Positions 1 through 11,142 of a DNA stretch of 64,000 bases are shown here, one piece after another (position 1 is the stretch's first letter; the number at the start of each line of letters is the position of its first letter). The translations under genes and the position numbers were made by a program. Under the pieces are notes generated by a model. It had not been told where the DNA came from, did no database searches, and saw nothing but the letters and a program-made list of their open reading frames with translations. This stretch comes from Wyeomyia smithii (Eukaryota > Arthropoda > Insecta > Diptera > Culicidae). The DNA lies in assembly GCF_029784165.1 (NCBI RefSeq), contig NC_073696.1, positions 45,835,858 through 45,899,857 of the forward strand, in the 5' to 3' direction.

Positions 1-19
1 ACGACTCCTACCTCTTAGA

Positions 20-735
20 AAATTGTGGCCTTCAGCAAAGTTGTTCAGAGGGTTAAGAGCTTCTGGATGCTAAATGCCTTATTGAAGAATTCTACCGATG
101 CGTGACGCTAGTGAGCATGACATTTCTCGTATTTTGACTTCATCTTATCGCGCAATTTTTACTTCCCGGTCGTCGGTCAGTGCCAGCAAAAAAAATTCTT
201 CAAGAGTATGTATCGAAATTGTTTTTATTCTGAGGAGTTCTTGTTTTCCAAAGTTTTGTATTTCTACAGAAAAAATTGTAGTCAAAAATCCCTATCCAAA
301 AATGAGAAATTTATATCACAGAGTTACTGAATATTCGAAAATGAATTCTTGAGATAAATTTCTTTCAAAACTCTCAAAACTAAACGCATTCTAGCGGCAT
401 CTAGTGGTCTTTATCCCAATCAAACTGCCCATAAATGTAGAGCCCCTGACCTTCCGAACAACTTTCTTAAAAAACGCAATTTTCTAAGTGGTTCAATTCA
501 CGAGATAAATTTAATTCAACGTATTCAAAATACTAAGTAGACGCTTTCGTCCTTCTGAACAATTTTGCTCAAATCCACAAATTTTGAAGTGGTTGGTTAA
601 ACATAAAATAAGTTCAAGAAACTTAAAACTATATGCACACTAGGGTAACGTTGCAACCGAATTTGGAATCAAAATTTACACAAACTGGAACCTCTTGATA
701 ACCTAATCAAATTTGCCAAAGGTCGCAACTCTCTA
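20..735. repeat. degenerate dispersed repeat with loosely tandem units
   Basis: Two related stretches begin near 450 and 551 with a shared pattern (ccttc-gaacaa-tttt, then a-gcaa/cacaa, then ttt-taagtggtt), about 101 bp apart. A weaker third relative follows near 698. The sequence is AT-rich, carries no credible open frame and looks like an old non-coding repeat. I cannot assign it to a class. Confidence 0.4.
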
Positions 736-1747
736 AGTTTTCGGAATCATGAGAAAAAGGAACATTATTTCAGGTGATGCTGAAATTTTCTGTGTGCTGC
801 AATATTCAAACTGGGTCTTGCAATACTCAGTGAAGTGATTCCAATCTTATGGCGGGTAGTGTATACTTCCATATAGACATGTTTTTTCCTACGGATATTT
901 GGGTTTTAATGATTTTTTTAATAATTTTAATGAAGATTTCCAATAACCTAAGAAATATAAGAGATGAACATAAAGTCGTTCGATGGAATTGTTCGATGGA
1001 ATAGTTTATTATAGTGAAGTAAATTGTAGAACATTCGAAAACTGTAGAAATACAGTATAACAAGTTATACTGAAAGAGTTGATTTTAGATGGTATCCTAT
1101 AAATAACTCAACAAAAGTCTGTTTAAATAGGAAAACAGAAGTATGGTGTCTTCGGCAATGATGTTTCTCATAAAATATGCCACAACTTTGTCGAACAAAA
1201 AACCTTGATGATCTTCGCACGCGCCGCTCGCATAGGTTTGCGGTTTTTGACAAGAAAAATACTCATCGTCCGTCTCGTAATGAGTAAATTTAGCGCGTAA
1301 CATTGTTTGATTCCGTCATTTAGTACGGTGGCACAAACATTTCTTTTCTGTCGCGGTTGTGGAGATGCGGAAATAAACTCAGTATAGGATAACAACGATT
1401 TTGAAATCTCCTTCCTTACAATTTTCTTTCTCACCTTAACGACCGTGAGGATGTGGCCGGCGCCGTTATCGATCTATACAAGAAATTGCAGATTGTTAAC
1501 TAAGCCCAAGTAGCCATATACGTGGTTCTTTGTACAACTTAACTACTTCAGATTCATCACGGAGGAGTAACTTCGAAATGTGCGGTCGTCGAGTTCAAGC
1601 TCAAGCAAAAATGAGAAAAGCTAAATTTGTTTTTCACTTTTCATAACATAACAACTGCTGTAAAATGGAGAATAAATAATGGAACACTTTTGCTGGAGTC
1701 ACTATGGCCTTAAAATCATTTATTTTGGTTAAACAAATTTCGATCAT
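736..1747. other. no recognisable gene
   Basis: AT-rich sequence with only short, overlapping, compositionally unconvincing reading frames on the minus strand between 1065 and 1434. I see no terminal inverted repeat, tRNA fold or conserved protein motif here. Confidence 0.4.
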
Positions 1748-1885
1748 TTTACGCGGATTCCGGAATTTCTTTACTCGGGTTCCAGAATTTACGCGGATTC
1801 CGGAATCTACTCGTTTTTTTACGCGGATTCCGGAGTGTTTTTTTACGCGGAATCTGGAATGTACGCGGTTTTTTACGAGGTTTCC
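1748..1885 (+). repeat. minisatellite with TTTACGCGGATTCCGGAAT-like units
   Basis: About six imperfect copies of a 19-30 bp unit built on ACGCGGATTCCGGAAT, separated by variable T runs. The same unit occurs in reverse complement at about 27205-27360. The reading frame running through it is a product of the repetition and not evidence of a gene. Confidence 0.8.
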
Positions 1886-2411
1886 TTTTACATGGCAATT
1901 TCAATTTACCAAACAAAAAAGAGTTGATTTTTTTAAGAAATCCAAAGTTTCAGGTCCAGGACAGCCTCCTGAAAAGTACTGTCTTTCCGTGACAGCAAAT
2001 TTTAAACAAATTCGGCTCCATTGTATTGCCCAGTTCTTCGTGCTCTCCATACGTTCAATACACAGCTCTACAGCCACCGATTACAGCGCACATGTGCAAT
2101 GCCAAACGGGCTGTTATTTCACATCTCCTTATGTCTGTAGGTTTTTCCAAGCTGTCACTCACGACAGCCTTTACAACGCGACATTCTTCGGCACAAATCC
2201 GAGCGGGCTATCAGGCGATTCACTAGAGTAAGACCGAGCTATGACGAAAGCGAGGTTGTGCGAAACACGTTTTCTCTCACGTGGGAAATAATATCAGCAA
2301 TGGAAAATATAGGAAAAACGAGAAACGAAGCAGTGTGAGTCCAATATCATCGATGACAACCGTAGCTGATCAGCAGGCTGTCAACAGCGCGGGCCAAACC
2401 AGCAGGACATC
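1886..2411. other. no recognisable gene
   Basis: Moderately GC-balanced sequence. A frame is open to about 2231 but starts within the minisatellite and shows no domain. Nothing else is recognised. Confidence 0.35.
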
Positions 2412-2419
2412 CTCAAAAT

Positions 2420-2669
2420 CAGTGGTTCCCAACCGGGGGTCCGCGGCCGGCAAGGGGTCCGCGAGACTTACCTGGTGGGGCCGCAAAGCTCTTGGAAAAT
2501 TTGACAGGTAATTAAAATTTCTTTCTATATACCTCTGTGAAGGCAAATTTTCAACTCTTTTGCGTACTAGGACTACAACGTGGAACAAATTAGACTTGCA
2601 GAATGATATGACACAAAAAACGCTAACGAAAAACACTGACACTGAAACGAAAAAGGTTGGGAACCACTA
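2420..2669. mobile_element. hAT-type MITE (250 bp)
   Basis: The ends are inverted copies of CAGTGGTTCCCAACC (right end GGTTGGGAACCACTA). They are flanked by CTCAAAAT at 2412-2419 and CTCAGAAT at 2670-2677, an 8-bp duplication with one mismatch. An 8-bp TSD with termini of the CAGTGGTTC type is characteristic of hAT elements. There is no transposase, so it must have been mobilised in trans. The left half is unusually GC-rich for the neighbourhood. Confidence 0.8.
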
Positions 2670-2677
2670 CTCAGAAT

Positions 2678-3135
2678 GAACAGGAAAGAGCCCAGTCGTC
2701 TGTATAAGGTCACACTTCAGTACTTTTTCGAAACCTGGTTCAGGATGAAGAAATAAAAGGCAATTTTTTATAGAAAATTACGTGTTGGAAAACATAATTC
2801 TAAAACTTTCAAAATATTTAAAATATATATTATATTTGAAACGATTTAGGCAGTCATATCAAATCAAGAGGCTGAAAATGATAAACTTACTACATTCGTT
2901 TTCAGGCGGTTTCAAATTCATGGTTAGAGAATTATAAAATGAAGACTTAGTTTTACGTCAAAAAAGAGTTAAATTTTCTTCAAAATTTATGTTTAGCTGA
3001 AACTTAACATTATACCAAAGTTTTTGATTAAAAAATCATAATAGAGTAATAAATAGTTCATTAAGCAGACAGTATATGAAGTAGAGAGAACGAAAATTAG
3101 GCGAACTGGAAATATGATACAGATTTGGAAAAATA
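2678..3135. other. no recognisable gene
   Basis: AT-rich sequence with no open frame of note and no inverted repeat that I can see. Confidence 0.35.
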
Positions 3136-3137
3136 TA

Positions 3138-3181
3138 CCGCATCCCGACGGGACTTGAACCCGCAATCTCCGGCATGGCGT
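3138..3181 (-). repeat. tRNA-like 3' half (probable SINE head or tRNA relic)
   Basis: On the minus strand 3161-3151 reads GGTTCAAGTCC, a full match to the RNA polymerase III B-box consensus. It is embedded in a T-arm (stem GCGGG/CCCGT around TTCAAGT) followed by an acceptor-like CGGGATG. The 5' half (A box, D arm, anticodon stem) is not recognisable, so this is not a working tRNA gene. A tRNA-derived SINE or a tRNA relic are the alternatives. Confidence 0.55.
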
Positions 3182-3189
3182 TTTGAGTT

Positions 3190-4150
3190 AAAAAAAAAAG
3201 AGTAATAAATATCAAGTTTTCACTTAAAGGTTGAGTTTTGGGGATTTTTTTTCAATTGAAATTTATAAAGAATAATTAAATTGCAATGCAGCAATATAAT
3301 TTCAATAATTATTTTAAATCATAAGTCTCTTGGTGACTAACTTTCTGAATGCTTCCGTTTTTTAGTTATATCAAAATAAAGTTTGAATATCTTTGAACGT
3401 CGAAGTTAAATCTAAAAAAAATATTTATAATTGTTCAATTATTGTTTAGTACATTATGAATTTTATGATATCCATCTTCATGTGGTAAAATTTTGAAAAC
3501 CCTTGATTACACAAGAAAAGAAACCGTGTACCTCTCCAATGATAAACCAATGACGCTCTGCTCCATCTGTACTGTACGCTACTGTTGCATTCACCAGCAT
3601 GTTTTCTTTCAAGACATCAGTTTTTATTAGGTTCTAAGAGCGTGTTAACCAATTGTTTGGAAGAGAGGTCTGCAAAAAAACTTTACCTCCGAGACATCAA
3701 ATTAGTTTGGGTTCATGAAAGCAAACGTTAATTGACATGTTGGGATGGCGAGACTGTCATTTCTTTCTACTGATATAGAGAATGTTGCAGTAAATGGTAG
3801 GTGTCTATTCATGTCGTCTGTGCTAGGTATACTCGCATGTGATTGGTTCATTCCTTGAAACTTTCCTTGAAACTTAATAAATTTTTAGCACTGAGCAATT
3901 AAATAATAATAATAACTAGCATATAGTATAATTGTCCAAAATTTTTTGTATCCAACTACATATTGGGTTTTTCTGTCCATCATGTTGTTATGCTGTTATT
4001 ATTGTTAAAAATCTGACGAAACATTTCCCATGGTTTTGCTCAGGGGATGAATAGGGTATTCCTTTACCTTTTAATGGGCTTTTAAAAAAAAGGCATCAAA
4101 CTGTACTTTAAAAAACAACTATGAATAATCATAATAATCATTTATTGTTC
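3190..4150. other. no recognisable gene
   Basis: Strongly AT-rich sequence with two partly similar patches near 3610-3720 (fragments around GAGACATCA). No coding signal. Confidence 0.35.
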
Positions 4151-4336
4151 GTTCAAAAGGTTTGAGTCACAAGAGACCCCATCGTTTAGAACGTGTAATA
4201 TAGATACCAAATTTTCACGGAGAACATTTTATTTTGAAGATAGAAATTTTTCAGTCTTCATTGTCCACAACAATGCGTCTTTACTGCAAAGCTAAAATAT
4301 CAAACGAAGGGTCTCACGGGCCTTGAAACTTTTAAA
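4151..4336. mobile_element. foldback/MITE-like palindrome (~185 bp)
   Basis: A left arm at about 4151-4186 (containing GAGACCCCATCGTTT) is the imperfect reverse complement of 4301-4336 (containing AAACGAAGGGTCTC). The arms face inward around about 115 bp. No TSD is obvious, so the superfamily is unknown. Confidence 0.45.
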
Positions 4337-4339
4337 ATT

Positions 4340-6100
4340 GCAAAACCCGGTTTCTAGTATGATTTTTACAATTTTTAATGGAGATACATGGCGTTTATGG
4401 TGGACATTGAAAATTGAAAAAAAAAAATTCTCGTAAATAAAAAATACGTCCGAGAAAATTTTATATTTTAAAGTATTTTTACGTACAGTTTTCCGAGGAA
4501 CGCGATGAAATTAAAATTGGTTGCATTTGTCTAAAAATACAAGTTAGATTTTGAAATTCTAAAATAATCAAACACTTCTAGTTAAAAATAATATTTTTGC
4601 TAGATTCCTTAAATTATTTCCTTCAAAAATCACATATCAGTATTTTTTGAACGTCTCACGTCTATAAAATGTAAAAAAGAGAACAAAAAGATTTTACCGA
4701 AAAATGCGGTATTTTAAAGCAAGGTTGGGGGTATTCTAATCGACACCAAAATTGGGATATTGGAGAAATTCCCCCTAAATTTTGACCATTTGATGGTCGT
4801 GTCTCAAGTTTACATACCACTTGAACACGACCATCACAGATTCTACTCAAAGTTGGGGGAAGTATTCATCTAATGTTTGTATGAAATGACCCAAGGTTTA
4901 TGTAAAAAGGCGTATGCTTTCCAATGGCGTGAGCTAGGTAGGTAGACTTGATCAAAAATAGATGTTTCTGAATAAATCCAACATGGTGGCTAAATTCAAG
5001 ATGGCAATTACCAACAATGATATTTCCATACGAAGGCCCTTTTGCCCTTCCCAGTGATAAATGTTGGCTTAAGTATTTCCATGAAGAAATTCAAGAGCTA
5101 AACAATTTTGGTGGACCAAGATTTAACGATAACAAAGGGTCCAAACAAGTATTTTTGTTAAGCAATTTTACACAAATTATAAAAATGTATCTTTATTTAA
5201 TCAATATGGGCTTTGAACAAACATAACTTAAGTCGTTTTTAACAACACCATGTAAATAGTTAGTTGGTTTCAACGGCAATTGCTAATTCATATGATTTAT
5301 ATGATTTATAGGTAACAATTTTTTAAACTAAGTTTTCATTTTAAATGAAAACCACCAGTGAGTGCTTAGTTGCACACCATATATTTTTTAAACCTTCTCG
5401 ATATTTTTCCGGGTTTTTGACTAATATCTTCCTATTCCTATTTTTAGTTTTTTTTATATTTTCAGTGCCATGATATTTGTTCACAACTTCAGACCTTCAA
5501 CTTTCACGATAAAACTCTACTGTTTGTCAGCGCTCTTCTAAGTAGAACTGGTTAATTCCACGATGAATTGTAGTAATTCCTGATAGAAGTATCACTGTGT
5601 TGAAATAATTTGAACCTGTGAACGCTATCATAAAAAATGGAAATTTGTCACGTTTCATGACATTAATTTGTACGCATAATTTAATTAGTTCCTGTTTAGT
5701 ACTTTTCTAATTTCTATCACTCATCAAAAGCGACATTTTTTGTCCCCCATCTCCTTCGTCATTTTGATTAATAATGTGTAATTTCCACTTATTTTAATCA
5801 ATCGCTGCAAACAACAGGATATCAAACCAAGCTAAGCCACAGATTTTACAATTAATTTATCGTGGTTTGTGTGATCAGACCGCTAGCTTGCACCCTGACT
5901 GTACGCCAGCCGAGATGAAGAGAGAATATACACAGCCGCTGGCATATTGTTTCCAGCTCTTTTTTACTGTTACTGCAACGCTTTTGCTATCTGTTGCTTG
6001 GCGACTTGCACGATTTGCATAATTTCCTCTGGGAAAGCTAAATGAAGATTTTATTCATAATTTACTGGCTGCTCTACAAGCTGCAACATTTGCTCTATCA
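4340..6100. other. no recognisable gene
   Basis: AT-rich sequence. Frames such as 5017-5226 (69 codons, plus) carry no known motif and are not supported by context. Confidence 0.35.
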
Positions 6101-8233
6101 TGTTCGCTTAATCGTTTGGCCAGTACGCCTGCGGTATTCTCGCTCGGATCAACAATAATGTGGATCTAAAGTAAAAAGTTCCTACGTTTGTTTGAAGCGT
6201 AAACTCTTGATTTGTTAGCGATGTCAAGTTCAATAAAGTCAGTCGAACAAAATGTTGATGGAAAAAAAGTACCAACCGTCTGCGGTTCGATGAAAGACGA
6301 TGTTCAGCGTGCTGCGGGCAGAGAAATTTTTGCTTTATGCTCGACTGTCCGTTTGGCGCTGAAGGCAATTCGGTCAAATCGGATCCGCCTGGTGCTCGGA
6401 GTCATATCCTTGTAGGATATCAAATATTATCCGGTAAGTGATTTCAAAGAAAAAGGAGAATCGTGTCCAATCTTAACGGGCAGCTTCGGGCGCGGTTGCA
6501 AACCCAACATTTGCAGAATCTCGCAAAGGCGACGCTGGCCGCTCATGTTATTGCCCATGGTTGTTTGGAAAAATGACCTTCGCGTTTCGTAAGAGAGATC
6601 GTGCAGAAAATATATATTTTTTAATTCTATTGCGTTGTTTTGCCGCAATCTGAGAAAAATATTATGGTATTATAAGGAATTTCAGCATTTTCCGAAGGCA
6701 AAATTAACTTCAGTTCAAATATTTTAACTCAACAACCTTTTTTCGATAGGACTCCCCTATCGGTGGATTTTTTCTCATCATATTCATTTTATTATTTTAG
6801 AAATAACTTCTCCTTTCAATGAATTCACATGAGTCGATTCCCTGTTCCGGTGGGAGCGCTTTTCTGGCGTTTATCAGCATATCGGCAGCGTTCGGTTGAA
6901 TGCTTCGTTAATGAACGTGATCCAGTTTCCGATAAGGTTTATCGTAAAACACGAATATCGAAAATAAGCCGAGAATTGCCTATTGAGTCGTGTATGGTGC
7001 TGACTATTATTGGGGAACCCATTAGGAAGCAGCCAGCAAGCAATCGGACGGAAACAGGAAATGAAGAAACGGGCTCTCACCCGAAAGAAGGCGAGTTGCT
7101 ACAGCCGGCCGGCGTTTTTGCATGATGTTGTACGGCATTGTGTTTGATTGAAATTGCGTAATCGAAACGGTTGGGTTCTCCATGACGTTTTCCGGTTTGG
7201 TTCTGGAAAAGTGTTACGAAGAGTGCTGTTGAGATGAATGGAAAGGTCCCATCGTTTCTTTCTTCGATTTCCTATTTCTTTTGATATAAACATGAAGCAT
7301 CACTCCAGTGGTTTGGAAGATACTTTTGAAAGCAGAATTTGCCTGTTTCACCATGTAGCAAATGTGAGCCAACATGGAGAAAATTTTGCAAAATTCAAAC
7401 CTAATCAAATATAGCAAAATCGGGCAAAAAAGTGTATTTCAAATTACATTAGCAGCAACTATAATTTTTTAAGTCTCTAGTTGTAATATTGTGTAACTAA
7501 CATGTTGGTCTTCGGCTGGCTAAAAAGGATATCCACTGCTGGGGATTATTCGCTTTGGCTTTTTTCCCAGCCACTGAGAAAGAATCTCATCAACAATCTG
7601 TAGCAGAGCAGATTATGTTTCGACGCCATAAGCCTCTTTGTGCTGTCATTGTGATTTTCACTCGAGTGCTTTTTTCGTTTTTGTGTCCACTTTCACTTAT
7701 TGCTCGCAAAGTTCTGCTGTGTCTATAGGCCACGCAAAGATTTCGACGTTGCAAATCCGATTGACAATCCTTCGGACGCTTGTAGCGACCATCTACAAAA
7801 AGTTGCAGTTTTTTCAGTGATGTATCCACTGAAACGCATCACGCTTCGTGGACACAAAGTAGGATGCTTGATTAGTCTATTAGTCGTCGTTTGAAGGCTC
7901 TTAGTGATGCTCCACTAGCACACTTTGAAATCTTTTTTTTTTCTAGTTTGGTCATCTCTTTATGATGTTTAAGCTGTTTAAGCCACTGTAGAACTTTACA
8001 ACAGAATTTTTTGTGCGAGAAAGATTTTGTTTTCCTCTTTAAACATTTATCGCAGCGGGACTGTTTTTATGCATGTAACATGATTGATGTAAAATCTAGT
8101 TTTAAGATTCAAGATCAAGACACTCTAGAATAGGTCAGTTTGATATTCAAAATTACGTTTAAAGTGCGCAATATGACGAATACACACAATAAACCATAAC
8201 CATCAAACCATAAAAAGGCAAAATTGTACATTA
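6101..8233. other. no recognised gene; several short unassigned frames
   Basis: Less AT-rich than its surroundings. Overlapping open frames occur on both strands, the longest being 6829-7125 (98 codons, plus). That frame is basic, contains no recognised domain, and is preceded by a pyrimidine run ending in ag near 6800 that could pass as a splice acceptor. I treat these as unsupported. Short pieces of an older repeat cannot be excluded. Confidence 0.3.
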
Positions 8234-8241
8234 TACGTCAT

Positions 8242-9411
8242 TAGGGTTTGCAATATTCCCGTGAGTTGATTTCCCGGGAAACGGGAATGAAAAATCTCAT
8301 TTACCGGGAGTTCCCGGGATTCGGGAATGAAAAATTCTTAGCAAAAATCAGATTTTGAAACAAAGTTTATACTAAGAGGTAACACAACATTGTTTACTAT
8401 TTGATTATTAATTCGCATGAAAAACGAATTAAAGAAACAAATCATATTCAAGGTCACATCAGAACTTCGCGATCGGTTTTTGTTGCAAATATTTGCAGCA
8501 GAAAGGGTTTTTGGGTTTTCATTTTGCCAAACAATCGTTTCAGATCCACTGACAATTTTCCGTTAAACCTAGATAATGTAATTTCCTTCTGTAAAACTTT
8601 GTTCAAGTTCGCTCAATCACCGCTGGCGCTGCATTTGAATTCTAAAACCGTACCAGCTTTTTCATTACAAACAGGAGAGTCCAATTCTTTCAGTTTGTCA
8701 AAAAAAAAAAAAACTGAGTGCTAAGCAGGCATTATACGAGGCAAATATTCACTTATATCTCTTTTATTGTTCCAATCATCTGACACATTTTAGGTCTAAA
8801 TTACCTTCGCCTTTTGGCGGTTTTCTGCGAAATACCTGGATAAACCGGAAGGAAACGATAGAATACAAAATAATCAGTTCGATACCACTCACGATAAGTC
8901 AGTTTTGAAGCTCTCATATGCCTCATGATCAATCTGCAAAGATGATTTAAACGTTGAAATCGCGGCCATGATCCAAGTTACCCTGACTTTGAGTTTTATC
9001 AAATTATTTATTTCAGGGCGCAATTATTTACGGGTTTATAATTTTTCTATCAATTTATAGGTTTCATTTTTTTTATTTGAAAATTAAATTTAATTTTTCG
9101 TTTACTGAATAAGACTGAAATATTTTTGACAATTAATCTTATATAACACGGCAAATAAATAGAGACCATCATTTCAAGCAGAAAATTGTTTCGTGTAATG
9201 CCCACTTTAGAGCTGCTGTATAGTTTGATGACGTCAGTTTCGCGTTTTGATAGGATATATAGTTTTATTGTAGCACGACATACAAAACTATAGTAAATCT
9301 TTCGAAATTCTGCTCGTGAACTCGGGAATCCGGGGATCCCGGGAATCGATATTTTTGTTCCCGGGATCCGGGAATCCCGGGAATAGGTATTTCCCGGGAT
9401 TGCAAACCCTA
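8242..9411. mobile_element. hAT-type non-autonomous element (1170 bp)
   Basis: Termini TAGGGTTTGCAAT and ATTGCAAACCCTA are perfect inverted repeats. They are flanked by an identical 8-bp duplication TACGTCAT (8234-8241 and 9412-9419). Subterminal regions are packed with CCCGGGA/TCCCGGG motifs on both sides (8268-8330 and 9320-9400), a common subterminal arrangement in hAT elements. The 8-bp TSD supports hAT. The interior holds an open frame at 8401-8724 (107 codons) with no similarity I recognise to a transposase, so the element is probably a non-autonomous derivative. Confidence 0.88.
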
Positions 9412-9419
9412 TACGTCAT

Positions 9420-9691
9420 CTGTCAAAATCATCAACTAATTTATGTGGAGCTGAGAATTGATGACGTGCTACACTTATGGTGCCAACGGGATGATTGTAC
9501 GAGCCATTGCACTACCGTTTTCAGCGGAAGAATTTCCGTTTCAGATCCGTAGGCTAATACTGATTGATTAGTCGCGATGCTAACCAGATTTAATACTTCT
9601 GTTTATGACATACCTCAAATTCACAACCTGTATTAAAAGGCAAAGAAAAGTAGCCGTCAAATTTATCGAGACGTCAAAACAAGAAAACTCA
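9420..9691. other. short spacer between two hAT elements
   Basis: Flanking DNA between two independently inserted hAT elements. No gene seen. Confidence 0.4.
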
Positions 9692-9699
9692 CTTAGGAG

Positions 9700-10537
9700 C
9701 AGTGCTGGATTTAGGGGGGTCCGGGGGGCCAGGGATTCGGTCCACCACATTTTTGGGGCCCTCACAAATCGAGAAAAAGTTTTTTTCTTTATCAAAAATG
9801 AGATTCAATCAAAAGTTCGATTTAAAGCAAGAAGATTTTCGCGAGCGCCAATATTACAACTACATCCATAAAAGTTCACCTTGGATTATCTTGAAATGAC
9901 ACACATTAACACACCATTTGAATCGAACCAGCGTTATTCGAATCAGGAATACCAGATGTGATTTGCAAAATGCAGATTTTCAGAGTCCGTGTGCAGATTT
10001 TATTGACCTGCAGATGTGTGAAGTTTTTTCCTAGTTTCTGCAGATTATTGTCAGGGTCTCTCTTATATTTGCGCAGTCTTTCTCAAATTTTGTGCAAATT
10101 TTTGCCTGTGGATTGCATTTGCTTTTCAATTTGCGGTAGGTTTTGTTTTTCAGGTATCAGGAAATAATTTCCGGTTTTCGAGCAGCTGCAGACATCTTTC
10201 AAAAACATCTGGCACGCTGAAATTGCGTTGCGGATTTATTTAAGTGTAATGATCTCGAACGCAACTGGGAAAGGTCTTTTTCGAAGATGAAGCTTAATAA
10301 AAATAGGTTGCGTTCGACTATGAAGAATGAAAGGCTGTCAAACTTAGCATTGTTAAGTTGCGAGTACGATATACTGAAGGAGTTGAATGTTGATTATTTA
10401 GTTAATAAGTATTTTTTGTACCATTTCAATAACAAATACATGTTTTTAACTCGTAGGATAAAAAAACGGTTTTGTTTTATTTTGGGGCACCTACTTTAAA
10501 CTGGGCCCCGGGCCCCAGAATCGTAAATCCGGCTCTG
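9700..10537 (+). mobile_element. hAT deletion derivative, copy 1 (838 bp)
   Basis: The element begins CAGTGCTGGATTTA and ends TAAATCCGGCTCTG. It is flanked by CTTAGGAG (9692-9699) and CTTAGGTG (10538-10545), an 8-bp TSD with one mismatch. GC-rich subterminal blocks (GGGGGGCC on the left, GGGCCCCGGGCCCC on the right) sit just inside the ends. The interior retains only the C-terminal part of a hAT transposase. A second copy of the same family, in the same orientation, lies at 53120-54274. Confidence 0.9.
10240..10500 (+). pseudogene. hAT transposase C-terminal (dimerisation) remnant
   Basis: The plus-strand frame reads ERSFSKMKLNKNRLRSTM followed by ERLSNLALLS, the signature of the hAT C-terminal dimerisation region that sits near the end of the transposase. 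Everything upstream (zinc finger, catalytic core) is missing. Compared with the sister copy at 53950-54113, one base has been lost just before the ERSFS motif, putting the preceding codons out of frame. The last portion runs open to a stop at 10497-10499. It cannot encode an active enzyme and serves only to assign the surrounding element to hAT. Confidence 0.85.
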
Positions 10538-10859
10538 CTTAGGTGTATTGTGAACTGTAGGTACATACACGAGGTGTATCATGGAATTGCCTTTTTCTTA
10601 GGAAAGCATAACTGAAAAAATTGAAGTTCTGTCTACACGAGATATAAATCGCATATTTTGATTCGGTTTTTGGGAAAACCCATATGCTATCGATATCAAA
10701 AATGAATTTGAATGAGTTATTATTTGTTTATTTATTTGGCATTTCGTCATAATGACGTGGCCTGATTTACAAAGTTTCTCCAATTCACTCAGTTATTAGC
10801 TGCCGCTCTCCAATCCCTGAGACACCGTGTACTCTCTGCCAGATCTAGCTCCACCTGGT

Positions 10860-11132
10860 CTACCCATCTTGTCCGCTGCGCCGTCTTCTTCCTACCGGAT
10901 TCGAAGCAAACACCATCTTCGCAAGGTAGTTGTCCGGCATTCTTGCAACATGCCCTGCCCAGCGTATCCGTCCAGCTTTAGCCGCCTTTTGAATACTGGG
11001 TTCACCGTAGAGTTGCGCGAGCTCATGGTTCATTCTTCGCCTCGATATTCCGTTCTCCCGCACGCCGCCAAAGATCGTTCTTAGTACTCGTCGTTCGAAA
11101 ACTCCGAGCACTCGCAGGTCCTCCTCCAGCAT
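10860..11132 (-). pseudogene. LINE ORF C-terminal tail
   Basis: Encodes the C-terminal segment that follows the RT in RTE-type polyproteins: FERRVLRTIFGG, then ELAQLYGEP, then RWAGHVARMPD, ending in an arginine-rich stretch. It is open for 90 codons and separated from the RT frame by a frameshift around 11135. Confidence 0.75.
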
Positions 11133-11142
11133 TGTTCACGTT

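Noticed and set aside
1704..2231. 175-codon plus-strand frame
   Set aside because: It begins in the minisatellite (repeating FTRIPE-type peptide) and has no domain.
3138..3181. Functional tRNA gene
   Set aside because: Only the T-arm and part of the acceptor are present; no anticodon arm or A box.
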